Assembly: GCF_001483965.1 (NCBI RefSeq)
Contig: NZ_CP010796.1
Span: 744,001-808,000 of the forward strand
Direction of reading: 5' to 3'
Source of the DNA: Carnobacterium sp. CP1
GTDB taxonomy: Bacteria; Bacillota; Bacilli; Lactobacillales; Carnobacteriaceae
Length of the DNA: 64,000 nucleotides
Positions 18,257-27,930 of this stretch are shown here, in pieces. Both the position numbers and the translations under genes were made by a program. Under the pieces are notes generated by a model that searched no databases, was not told the DNA's origin, and was given only the letters and a program-made list of their open reading frames with translations. The number at the start of each line of letters is the position of its first letter. Within the stretch, counting starts at the first letter, position 1.

Positions 18257-19366
18257 CTATTGCAGCTGATCATAGATTTTTTCCATTTTCGTCAGTGAAC
18301 GACGAATATCGAATCGTTTGGCAGCTGACACATTATTGATCCCCATCTGTTTTTTTAGTGGTATATCGTTCAGCAACGTTTGAATCGCCCCTGCAAAGCC
18401 CGCCACATCTGTTGGCTTGTTGTTAAAGCCTGTAACACCATTTACTGAATAATCGACAATGCCATGTACATTAGAAGTGATGATCGGCAATCCTGTTGAC
18501 ATTGCTTCAAGTGCCGCCAAACCTAGTCCTTCCCGTTTTGAAGGGAAAGCAAAAACGTCCGCGGCCTTACAAATTTCACCAATGTCTTCGCGAAAACCAA
18601 GCAATTTAACATTTTTTTCTAGCTGTAACTTTTTGGACAGCTCCATCAGATAGTTTGTCAAAGGCCCTTCTCCGCAAATAATAAAATAAATAGCTGGATT
18701 GTTTAATTGAGCGATCGCCCTAATAATGACTTCATGATTTTTATTTCGATTTATTTCACCAGCCGAAACAATTAAGAAAGCATCCGAAGGAATAGCCAGT
18801 TTTTTTCTTTCGCTTAGTTTATCAATCGTTAAGCCGCAAAACTTATGATAATCGAAACCAATACCAGGAATATATTCCGTTTTTTTGGCTTTCAAATTTT
18901 CCTTAGCCCGTTGGTAATCTTCTTCGTTGATCGTGATCAGAACATCGGTATACTTAGCCAAGTATTTTTCAATAGTGTAGTACAACAGCCAATTTTTTAA
19001 AGGGGCTCCCTTGTAAAAATGAAACCCATGAGTTGTATACAGAACCTTAACGGCCGTCATTTTTCTACAGGCAATTCTGACAACTGCTGAAGCTACTGGT
19101 GTATGAGTATGCACGACATCATAACGTTCAGATGAAATACATTTTTTTATTTTTTGATACGCTGCATAATTTTGTCTGCTTAAAGGAGACCGCTGAAAAT
19201 CGATGTGGTGCACCTTACACTTTCGAATCGTTAACCGAGGGTCTATTTCATTATCTACATTACAAGCAATATCCACTTGGTGACCTTTATCTAATAAATA
19301 AAGGATATGAGGAACCATAAACCCATTGATGGTACTCGCTATTGTGGTGACATACAGTATCTTCAT
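18257..19366 (-). CDS. Glycosyltransferase family 4 (EpsD/EpsF-like)
   Basis: A 369-residue GT-B enzyme. The N-terminus MKILYVTTIASTINGFMVPH and the VVHTHTPVASAVVR and YTTHGFHFYKGAP motifs are typical of EPS GT4 transferases. The donor domain shows ISAGEINRNKNH-like and FAFPSKREGLGLAALEAMSTG sequences including the E-x7-E site. It probably adds the second sugar. It lies directly downstream of the aminotransferase gene with a 48 nt gap. Confidence 0.92.
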   Translation of the reverse strand: MKILYVTTIASTINGFMVPHILYLLDKGHQVDIACNVDNEIDPRLTIRKCKVHHIDFQRSPLSRQNYAAYQKIKKCISSERYDVVHTHTPVASAVVRIACRKMTAVKVLYTTHGFHFYKGAPLKNWLLYYTIEKYLAKYTDVLITINEEDYQRAKENLKAKKTEYIPGIGFDYHKFCGLTIDKLSERKKLAIPSDAFLIVSAGEINRNKNHEVIIRAIAQLNNPAIYFIICGEGPLTNYLMELSKKLQLEKNVKLLGFREDIGEICKAADVFAFPSKREGLGLAALEAMSTGLPIITSNVHGIVDYSVNGVTGFNNKPTDVAGFAGAIQTLLNDIPLKKQMGINNVSAAKRFDIRRSLTKMEKIYDQLQ

Positions 19367-19414
19367 TTTTCATTTCCCCTTCAATATCATTCTAAAATGA
19401 TGTGAACAAATGAA

Positions 19415-20590
19415 TCATAAAACTGGAACAGATACATTCGCTTTTTTTTCTGAAAAAGCTTTCTTCAATGTGTCGATCACTCTTTCTTGTTCTTGCCAAG
19501 TCATATTAGAACCAGACGGTAAACAAATACCTGTAGCAAACAATTGGTCACAAACAGCCTCAGTTGCCTCGTTGTGCTTGTAAAACCGAACGTTTTTGTA
19601 TACTGGTTGGAGATGAAGAGGTTTCCATAAATGCCGTGTCTCGATATTTGCTTCTTCCATTTTATTGATCAATTCAAGAGGTGTCATATTGAATTTTTTA
19701 AAATCCATCGTTAAAGTGGTCAGCCATCTATTGGATAATGTTCCTTCTAATTCCGGCATGAACGTCAACCCTTCTAAAGCAGACAGTTCATTAACGTACC
19801 GCTCAAAAATTTCTCTTCTTTTACTGACACGATCATCTAAGACTTCTAGTTGAGCTCTTCCGATTCCTGCTAAAATATTGCTCATTCGATAATTGTAGCC
19901 AATAACTGAATGTTGGTAGTGTTTTGCATGATCTCTTGCTTGAGTAGCTAAAAAGCGGGATCTTTCTAAAATAGCTTCATCATCACATACCAATGCGCCT
20001 CCGCCTGAGGTAGTAATAATTTTATTGCCGTTGAAAGAATAAATGCCGATTTTTCCTAACGTACCGCTCTTTCTCCCTTTGAATTCTGAACCGAGAGATT
20101 CTGCAGCGTCTTCTACGATCGGTACACCGTATTCATTTGAAACAGCCAATAATTCATCCATCTTTGCACTTTGCCCATATAAATTGACTACAATAATGGC
20201 TTTTGGCAGTCTATTTTCTTTTTTAGCATCTACTAACGCCCTTTCAAGCGCTTTGGGCGACATATTCCATGTATCAGGTTCTGAATCAATAAACGTTACA
20301 TCAGCTCCTAAATAATCTATGGGTTCTGCACTAGCAACAAATGTAAAAGTTGAACAAAAAACCAGATCTCCTTTGGTTACATTTAAAATATCGAGAGCTA
20401 AATGTATGGCCGCTGTTCCTGAACTCGTCACTGAAGCACCTTTAACACCTGCATACGCAGCAAGACTTTTCTCAAATTGATCGACGTTAGGTCCTAGCGG
20501 TGCTATCCAATTTGTGCTAAAAGCTTCATTAATGTACTTTAATTCATTTCCTGACATATGCGGCGATGATAATAAGATTTTTTCCATCAT
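19415..20590 (-). CDS. DegT/DnrJ/EryC1/StrS aminotransferase (PglE/EpsN-like)
   Basis: PLP-dependent enzyme that aminates a 4-keto nucleotide sugar. The 391-residue protein opens with ILLSSPHMSGNELKYI, then has TSSGTAAIHLAL, VEDAAESLGS and the Schiff-base lysine in SFNGNKIITTSGGG. The C-terminal part (ETRHLWKPLHLQPVY) is typical of PglE and EpsN. ATG 20590 is preferred: AAGGATGG is 7 nt upstream, whereas the longer ATG at 20614 lacks a site. It is the first gene of the operon and pairs functionally with the PglF-like dehydratase. No PglD/EpsM-type acetyltransferase gene is present in the cluster. Confidence 0.92.
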   Translation of the reverse strand: MMEKILLSSPHMSGNELKYINEAFSTNWIAPLGPNVDQFEKSLAAYAGVKGASVTSSGTAAIHLALDILNVTKGDLVFCSTFTFVASAEPIDYLGADVTFIDSEPDTWNMSPKALERALVDAKKENRLPKAIIVVNLYGQSAKMDELLAVSNEYGVPIVEDAAESLGSEFKGRKSGTLGKIGIYSFNGNKIITTSGGGALVCDDEAILERSRFLATQARDHAKHYQHSVIGYNYRMSNILAGIGRAQLEVLDDRVSKRREIFERYVNELSALEGLTFMPELEGTLSNRWLTTLTMDFKKFNMTPLELINKMEEANIETRHLWKPLHLQPVYKNVRFYKHNEATEAVCDQLFATGICLPSGSNMTWQEQERVIDTLKKAFSEKKANVSVPVL

Positions 20591-21423
20591 TCTAATCCCA
20601 TCCTTTTCATTCAATTAAATGAGAAAAGCTGAACAGATCATACAATTATGGAAGAAAAACAACGAAGTTTTTACATGAGGTCATGCAAGGAATCAAGTAG
20701 CGCAACCTAGCACGCAATAGTCCTTTATTTTTCTAAAAGGTTGACCTGTGAAGCTAAACATCACTATTGTGGTAGACCTTCTAAACAATTTAAATTCTTC
20801 TTACTAAAATAAACAATATACTTAAAAATGCTTGCGCTAAATAGGCCGTGAGGTACTGAAATAAATCAATGGAATACTGCTAAAATTAACGGTGGGTTTA
20901 GTTGCGTAAAAGGTGCTATCTGGAGGTACTGCTGAAGAGTCTTACTGAGGAATTTCTGTGGAGCTTTTAGTCTTAGACAGATTTATATGGAGAAAAACGT
21001 GTTTTTATTAATGCTATTGTTGCTTTTATTAAAGAGGGTTGGTATTAAATTAAAGAGGGTATTTTTTTTTAAGAGATATTCTCTAGAGGACTGCTTTGCT
21101 TTTCAGAGGTTCACATGCGGTAGTGCTATGTGAAAAAATGTAACGATGAGTAAATCTAGTGGTGGTGAAAATAATGCGGGAAAATACTCTAGAGAATATT
21201 CTCAAAGGGGTTAATAAGTGGATAAAGCAAAAAAACTTAAGATGGGTCTTTTAACTATTAGTTCTAACGGCCCATATGAAAAACAGACTACTGGTTTAAA
21301 CGAGAATGGTAAAAAATTGAGGTTACATGGTGAATGAACCAAAGATGACTTGCTGAGGAAAAAAGAAGTCCAACTAAGAAGGGTGGAATTATCTGAATAG
21401 TTGTATTTCTTTTTTGTAGCCAA
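20591..21423 (-). promoter_or_regulatory. Long 5' leader of the polysaccharide operon
   Basis: About 830 nt of AT-rich sequence without a convincing gene lie between the promoter and the aminotransferase start. Visible structure includes a 13-bp inverted repeat, a nested 7-bp inverted repeat (TTCACAT/ATGTGAA at 21110-21116 and 21128-21134) and a short direct repeat, TTAAAGAGGGT, occurring twice at about 21029-21060. The length suggests post-initiation control, for example by antitermination or RNA structure, but no known riboswitch was recognised. Confidence 0.45.
21076..21199. repeat. 13-bp inverted repeat in the polysaccharide leader
   Basis: ATATTCTCTAGAG at 21076-21088 is the exact reverse complement of CTCTAGAGAATAT at 21187-21199, with 98 nt between. 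Each arm contains the palindrome CTCTAGAG; the second also holds GAGAATATTCTC. In RNA the arms could close a structured domain; in DNA they could be paired protein-binding sites. Confidence 0.6.
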
Positions 21424-21429
21424 AGTATA
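21424..21429 (-). promoter_or_regulatory. Extended -10 promoter of the polysaccharide operon
   Basis: TGGTATACT on the minus strand matches the extended -10 consensus. No close -35 is needed for this class and none is obvious. It is the best promoter upstream of the operon and implies the long leader. Confidence 0.55.
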
Positions 21430-21628
21430 CCACTTGTTATCATGAAAGCGGTAGCTCTTTACAACCTCTGTTACCGTTTTGTAACTTAAGTGTGACAGAA
21501 AAATGTACAACTCTGTTAGAATCCTTCATTCTAATGGATTCAAGAATTGTACATTCTCCATATATTACTTACATTACAATTGTTTTGAATCTATTCACAC
21601 CTTAATCAAAGTTTACTCGAAGTTAGTT

Positions 21629-21952
21629 TTAAGCTGCTTGTCGACACAATTCAGCACATTCTAAACAAACTTTGGCGCATTTTTGACAATGATCCATATC
21701 GTGTTTTTCGCATTCTTTGCCACAGGCTTGACAGATCGTTGCACATAAAGCGATCAAATCTGCAGCCATGGCGCTTTGACGACTTATAATAGTGGTAACA
21801 AAAGAGCAAATATCGGCACATTCGCGGTCCAAACGAATGCAGTCTACCATCATTTTCACATCGTCTTCTTCAAGGCAAGCATCGAAACATTCATTACAAA
21901 CCTTTTGGCATTCAAATGTTTTTTCAGCCAGTCTTATAAACTTTTCTTCCAT
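21629..21952 (-). CDS. Four-helix-bundle copper-binding protein (Csp / DUF326 type)
   Basis: A 107-residue cytosolic protein with 16 cysteines, spaced mainly as C-x3-C and C-x2-C along amphipathic helices (for example FECQKVCNECFDAC and HCQKCAKVCLECAELC). This is the pattern of Csp3-type copper storage proteins, whose bundle core is lined by Cys thiolates binding many Cu(I) ions. It lacks a Tat signal, consistent with cytosolic storage. AAGGAGGTG precedes the ATG, and a TATACT -10 lies at 21992-21997. It is monocistronic and no copper ATPase or CsoR gene is adjacent. Confidence 0.9.
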   Translation of the reverse strand: MEEKFIRLAEKTFECQKVCNECFDACLEEDDVKMMVDCIRLDRECADICSFVTTIISRQSAMAADLIALCATICQACGKECEKHDMDHCQKCAKVCLECAELCRQAA

Positions 21953-21991
21953 TAGGTTTCACCTCCTTAATTTAAACTCTTTACTTTTTTT

Positions 21992-21997
21992 AGTATA
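21992..21997 (-). promoter_or_regulatory. -10 element upstream of the copper-storage-like gene
   Basis: TATACT on the minus strand, about 40 nt before the start codon. The -35 region is weak (TTCGTA with 18 bp spacing), which may indicate activator control. Confidence 0.4.
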
Positions 21998-22066
21998 AAA
22001 CAGTTAAACACAACTTACGAATAAAATGATTCTAAAATAAATGGTTGAAACAGTTAAAAGAAAAGG

Positions 22067-22095
22067 TTTACATTTTATTTAATATCGGTTACAAT
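22067..22095 (+). promoter_or_regulatory. Promoter of the beta-glucoside operon
   Basis: TTTACA (22067-22072) and TACAAT (22090-22095) are separated by exactly 17 bp. The bglA ATG follows about 64 nt downstream. Confidence 0.65.
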
Positions 22096-22119
22096 CAAAT
22101 TGTTAATTCATTGGTATGA

Positions 22120-23565
<1,446 letters not shown>

Positions 23566-23596
23566 GGCTGCATAAATTGAATTTGGAGGAAAAATC

Positions 23597-24955
23597 ATGA
23601 ACAAATTTAATGAATTTTTCAATAAAATGCTGGATCCGTTCTTAAAGTTTGTTAACACGAAAACCATGATGGCCATTAAAGATGGATTCTTATTAACGAT
23701 GCCCATCACCCTTGTCGGTTCTCTCTTTCTTTTGATTGCCAACTTTCCTATTCCTAAATGGGATAGTTGGATGTCAAATATATTCGGCACTGACTGGTCT
23801 GCTCCGCTGAACCAAGTAGCTGGTTCAACGTTCGATATTCTAGCCGTAGTTGCTGTTTTGGGCATTTCTTACACATATGCTAAAAACGAAAAAGTCGACC
23901 CCATCAGTACTGCTCTCTTATCGTTAGTCTCTTTCCTGATTTTAACCGATTCTTTTGCAGTCACTGAAAGTGGTGAAACGATCGCTGGAGTCATTCCTAA
24001 GAGCTGGACAGGTGGAAATGGAATCATTACTGCTATTATAGTCGCTGTTATAGTCGCTAAAGTATTTGCGTTCTTTATTAAACGCGATATCCGAATCAAG
24101 ATGCCGGATACAGTCCCTCCAGGCGTAGCCAATGCGTTTTCTGCTATGATACCAGGCGCTGTAGTGATGTTTGGCTCGATGGTTGTTTATACCTTAACCA
24201 GCAAGTTTGCCGGCGTCTCTTTAACCGAACTTATTTTCAAACTTTTACAAACACCTATTCAAAATGTTTCCGATACCTTACCTGGCGGACTGTTTATCAC
24301 TTTCTTGATGTCTATTCTTTTCTGGGCTGGTATTCATGGACCTAATATTGTAATGGGAATCATGGGACCTATTTTAACTGCTAATGCACTAGATAACCAA
24401 GCAGTCATTGATTCTGGTCAACAACTGATAGTCGGCGAAAACACTAAGATCATGACGGTTCAGTTGATTGATGTGTTTGCTAAATTTGGCGGACAAGGCA
24501 TTACGATTGGTTTACTGTTTGCCGCCTTAATGTTTGCCAAGTCAAAACGTTTAAAAGAAATTTCTAAAATTTCTATCGTTCCTAGTCTTTTTAACATTAA
24601 CGAGCCGGTTATTTATGGATTGCCAATAGTCTTTAATCCAATTATGTTGATTCCCTTTATTCTTGTTCCGATAACCGCTGTTTTAATTACTTACGGAGCT
24701 ATTATCATTGGTTTTATTCAACCCTTTACGGCAGTACAGGTTCCTTGGACCACACCTCCGCTAATATCTGGTTTTCTATTAAGCGGCTGGCAAGGATTGG
24801 TCGTTCAATTGGTTATTATTTTTGCCTCTGCTGGAATCTATTATCCTTTCTTAATAAAACAAGATAAACAATTTCTATTGGAAGAAGCTGAAATAGAAGC
24901 AACTGAAGAAACCGCTGATTCTCCATTAGACTTTGCAAATGAAAGCAACGTATAA
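23597..24955 (+). CDS. celB: PTS cellobiose/beta-glucoside transporter subunit IIC
   Basis: A 452-residue integral membrane subunit of the lactose/cellobiose PTS family. About ten helices are visible and the conserved IIC region includes SLFNINEPVIYGLPIVFNP and FWAGIHGPNI. It translocates the sugar while the IIB partner phosphorylates it. No IIA or IIB gene lies here, so it must use subunits encoded elsewhere. TTGGAGG precedes the ATG. A terminator follows. Confidence 0.93.
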   Translation: MNKFNEFFNKMLDPFLKFVNTKTMMAIKDGFLLTMPITLVGSLFLLIANFPIPKWDSWMSNIFGTDWSAPLNQVAGSTFDILAVVAVLGISYTYAKNEKVDPISTALLSLVSFLILTDSFAVTESGETIAGVIPKSWTGGNGIITAIIVAVIVAKVFAFFIKRDIRIKMPDTVPPGVANAFSAMIPGAVVMFGSMVVYTLTSKFAGVSLTELIFKLLQTPIQNVSDTLPGGLFITFLMSILFWAGIHGPNIVMGIMGPILTANALDNQAVIDSGQQLIVGENTKIMTVQLIDVFAKFGGQGITIGLLFAALMFAKSKRLKEISKISIVPSLFNINEPVIYGLPIVFNPIMLIPFILVPITAVLITYGAIIIGFIQPFTAVQVPWTTPPLISGFLLSGWQGLVVQLVIIFASAGIYYPFLIKQDKQFLLEEAEIEATEETADSPLDFANESNV

Positions 24956-24964
24956 ATAATTTGG

Positions 24965-25000
24965 AAGGATTAAGCCGATCTGGTTTAATCCTTTTCCTTT
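24965..25000 (+). terminator. Terminator after celB
   Basis: AAGGATTAAGCC pairs with GGTTTAATCCTT (one G-U pair), then a T-rich run follows. It separates the transport/hydrolase pair from the regulator gene. Confidence 0.75.
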
Positions 25001-25067
25001 CGTTATACTGAATAAAATACAGATAATAAAGCAATAAATACACTAATTATCGAAATGAGGACAATTA

Positions 25068-25772
25068 ATGAGGAAATACAGAGTAGTAGCTGATCAGCTT
25101 TTAGACGAAATAGCTCAAGGAAAGTATAAAGATGAAGATCGTTTGCCAACTGAAGATAAATTAATGGCTGAACACAATGTCAGCCGAAATACACTGCGAA
25201 GTGCTATTGACGTATTGGTTGATAAAAGTATTCTTTATCGTGTGCAAGGGAGCGGGATTTATATTCGCAAACCAGTCTATCCTGATACGATTACCATTAA
25301 TTCCATCAGAGGTTTTAAAGAAGAATTTAAAAACAAAGAAACACATTCTGAGGTCATCGAGCTGGAACAATTACCAGCAGATAAAGAGATAAGTCAAAAA
25401 CTTCAGTGCGAAATAGGCACCCCAGTTTATTTTGTTCACCGGATGCGCTATATTGAAAACGAACCTTTTTCAATTGAATACAGTTATTTCAATAAAACCA
25501 TTATCCCTTATCTAGGAAGAGAAATTGCTAATAACTCCATCTATAGCTATATTGAGAATGATTTAAACTTATCTATCGGCTTTGCTGACAAATACATTTC
25601 TGTTGAAAAATTATCTAAAATGGACAGCAGCCATCTTCAATTAAAAGAAGCAGATCCTTCTTTAGTTATTGAAGAAACCGTTTATCTTACGAATGGAACA
25701 CTTTTTAATCATTCCAGAGTTATTCATAATTACAAACACGCTAAGTTTTTTGCATTAGCAAAAAATTGGTAA
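25068..25772 (+). CDS. GntR-family regulator (HutC/UTRA subfamily)
   Basis: A 234-residue DNA-binding protein. The N-terminal winged helix spans about residues 1-70 and contains GKYKDEDRLPTEDKLMAEHNVSRNTLRSAIDVL. The C-terminal UTRA effector domain follows (VYFVHRMRYIENEPFSIEYSYF). In related operons such proteins repress beta-glucoside genes until a phospho-sugar is bound. Adjacent to bglA-celB on the same strand, it is the likely regulator of that operon; no operator was identified with confidence. Confidence 0.9.
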   Translation: MRKYRVVADQLLDEIAQGKYKDEDRLPTEDKLMAEHNVSRNTLRSAIDVLVDKSILYRVQGSGIYIRKPVYPDTITINSIRGFKEEFKNKETHSEVIELEQLPADKEISQKLQCEIGTPVYFVHRMRYIENEPFSIEYSYFNKTIIPYLGREIANNSIYSYIENDLNLSIGFADKYISVEKLSKMDSSHLQLKEADPSLVIEETVYLTNGTLFNHSRVIHNYKHAKFFALAKNW

Positions 25773-25775
25773 TAA

Positions 25776-25836
25776 AAAACAAGTAAGAACCTTGAAATAT
25801 AACTCTATCCTAGGGTTCTTGCTTGTTTTATTTTTT
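25776..25836 (+). terminator. Terminator after the GntR gene
   Basis: AAAACAAGTAAGAACC pairs with GGGTTCTTGCTTGTTTT, followed by ATTTTTT. The stem is about 15 bp with one mismatch. Confidence 0.8.
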
Positions 25837-25931
25837 ACTTAAGGTTCCTTCGTGTCTATAGCCTAATTTTAAAATTATAGGATACTTGGAAAGAAAAACA
25901 ATAAATTAAAATCCTAATAGTTTCATACCAA

Positions 25932-25986
25932 AACAAAACCTGCTAAACGGTGCATGACATTCTTGCACACTCTTTAGCAGGTTTTT
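25932..25986 (-). terminator. Terminator of the ribose operon
   Basis: The minus-strand stem AAAACCTGCTAAA/TTTAGCAGG encloses a second pairing (GTGCA/TGCAC) and is followed by TTTTG. It lies 19 nt after the rbsB stop codon. Confidence 0.8.
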
Positions 25987-26004
25987 ATTTAATCTAATCT
26001 ACTA

Positions 26005-26940
26005 TTAGTTATCGCTTTTAATGAGTTCCAATGGAGAAGCAATTTTCGCTTCAACTTTTTTACCAGAGAAATGATCAAATGCTGCTTGCATTGCAAGTTT
26101 GCCCATTTCTGTTGGTTGTTGAGCAACTGTTGCGCTTAGCGTACCTGCTTCAATTGCAGCTAATCCGTCTTCTGTTCCATCAAAGCCCACTACTTGAATG
26201 TCTCCAGTTTTTCCTGCAGCTTCAATGGCTTCAATCGCACCTAGTGCCATTTCATCATTTTGAGCAAAAATAGCTTCGATTTCTGGATTTGATTGAAGCA
26301 TATTTTCCATAACCGTCAAGCCTTCTGCGCGGTCAAAGTTGGCTGTTTGTTGATCCACTAAGTCTAAATTATCTTTTGCATAATCATTGAAACCTTTTCC
26401 ACGTTCTCTTGTTGCAGAAGCGCCAGGTATTCCTTCTAATTCAGCAACTTTTGCTTTTGAACCTGAAATTTCTTCAATATATTGGGCAGCCATTTTTCCG
26501 CCTTCTACGTTATCCGAAGCCACTAACGTTACTACTTGACCGCCATCACTTGAACGGTCAATGGCAATTACCGGAATACCGGCACTGTTTGCAGCTTCAA
26601 CAGCTGGAGTGATTGCAGATGAGTCAACAGGATTGATCAATAAAATATCGACCCCTTGTTGAATCAAATCATCTACGTCATTGCTTTGTTTTGACGTGTC
26701 ATCTTGTGCGTCCAATACTTTTACTTCAGAACCTTCATCACCAGCCAAATCAGTAATTCCTTCTTTAACTGAAATAAAGAATGGGTTATTCAGTGTCGAT
26801 AGCGATACACCTACGACTAAATCTGATGATTCTTTTTCTTCCACTGCACCAGAATCCGTGTTTTCTCCTTCTAACGTTGCGCTGCCACATCCTCCTAAAA
26901 ATAATAAAGCTGCTGCTGTCAATCCAATTAATTTCTTCAT
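26005..26940 (-). CDS. rbsB: Ribose ABC transporter substrate-binding lipoprotein
   Basis: Membrane-anchored periplasmic-binding-protein-like lipoprotein, 311 residues, that captures D-ribose. The lipobox is LLFLGGCGSA, with Cys18 as the lipidation site. The mature domain carries VVGVSLSTLNNPFF, VDDLIQQGVDILLINPVDS and AIFAQNDEMALGAIEAI, typical of RbsB. It is the last gene of the operon, 20 nt after rbsC, and directly precedes the terminator. GGAGG lies before the ATG. Confidence 0.95.
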   Translation of the reverse strand: MKKLIGLTAAALLFLGGCGSATLEGENTDSGAVEEKESSDLVVGVSLSTLNNPFFISVKEGITDLAGDEGSEVKVLDAQDDTSKQSNDVDDLIQQGVDILLINPVDSSAITPAVEAANSAGIPVIAIDRSSDGGQVVTLVASDNVEGGKMAAQYIEEISGSKAKVAELEGIPGASATRERGKGFNDYAKDNLDLVDQQTANFDRAEGLTVMENMLQSNPEIEAIFAQNDEMALGAIEAIEAAGKTGDIQVVGFDGTEDGLAAIEAGTLSATVAQQPTEMGKLAMQAAFDHFSGKKVEAKIASPLELIKSDN

Positions 26941-26960
26941 TTGTGTTTCCTCCTATTGGT

Positions 26961-27929
26961 TTATTTTTTTCTGTCTAATAAAACTGCGATGATGATGACG
27001 ATACCTTTGACGATTTGTTGATAAAAACTAGATACACCTAATAAATTCAATCCATTGTTCAAGGTTCCCATGATCAAGGCCCCGATCAACGTCCCAACTA
27101 TTCTTCCACGACCGCCAGAAAGACTGGTTCCGCCTAAGACAACCGAAGCGATCGCATCCATTTCATACGATTGTCCTGCAGTTGGCTGTGCTGAATTTAA
27201 TCTAGATGTGATGATGATTCCAGCAATCGACGCCATCATACCTGAGATAGCATAAATAGCTATTTTGATTCGATCGCTTTTTATTCCAGCGATAAATGCT
27301 GCTTTTTCATTCCCTCCTATCGCAAATGTTTTTCTACCAAAGGTCATTTTGTGTAATAGAATATACAAAATGATGAAACAGATGGCCATTAAAATGACCG
27401 GAAATGGAATACCGAATAAATAACCGCGTCCGACAAATTTAAAGATGAAACTATCGCCAATCCCTGTGATTGGGTTTCCATCTGTGAAAACTAAGGTCGC
27501 CCCTCGGAAAATCGTCATTGTTGCTAATGTTGCAATAAATGGAGCCATTTTCCCTTTCGTGATCAGCAATCCATTAAACCCGCCTAACAAGCCGCCAACG
27601 ACAACCGCTAATACCATGGCCAAAAATGGATCTAAGCCAGCAACGATACTGCCTGCCATCAAAGCACTGCTTAAAGCTAGTGTTGATCCAACGGACAAAT
27701 CGATTCCGCCTGTTAAGATGACAAACGTCATCCCGAAAGCGATCAAGGCATTTGTTGAAACTTGTCTTAATAGGTTAAGCAAGTTGTTCGGAGACACAAA
27801 ACCAGGGTTGAGAATCGTTACAAAAAAGATCAAAACGATTAAGGCTAATAGTGGTCCTAGTTTTCCAATGATGTCTTTTTTCTGCATTTTTTGTTCTTCT
27901 AATTGAACCTTCTTTAAATCTGAACTCAT
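26961..27929 (-). CDS. rbsC: Ribose ABC transporter permease
   Basis: A 322-residue membrane permease with 8 to 10 helices. Family motifs include TFVILTGGIDLSVGS and SVVLGGTSLSGGRG, the latter marking the coupling region. ATG 27929 follows GGAGGG closely; the upstream in-frame start at 27950 lies within rbsA and has no site. The start lies right at the rbsA stop, indicating translational coupling. Confidence 0.95.
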   Translation of the reverse strand: MSSDLKKVQLEEQKMQKKDIIGKLGPLLALIVLIFFVTILNPGFVSPNNLLNLLRQVSTNALIAFGMTFVILTGGIDLSVGSTLALSSALMAGSIVAGLDPFLAMVLAVVVGGLLGGFNGLLITKGKMAPFIATLATMTIFRGATLVFTDGNPITGIGDSFIFKFVGRGYLFGIPFPVILMAICFIILYILLHKMTFGRKTFAIGGNEKAAFIAGIKSDRIKIAIYAISGMMASIAGIIITSRLNSAQPTAGQSYEMDAIASVVLGGTSLSGGRGRIVGTLIGALIMGTLNNGLNLLGVSSFYQQIVKGIVIIIAVLLDRKK

Positions 27930-27930
27930 A

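Noticed and set aside
21116-21131. GCGGTAG resembling an ops/JUMPstart element
   Set aside because: It lies on the strand opposite to operon transcription and RfaH-type control is not expected in Gram-positive bacteria.
21211-21510. 99-codon open frame on the minus strand in the polysaccharide leader
   Set aside because: It spans the promoter itself, has no ribosome binding site and its translation shows no domain or sensible composition.
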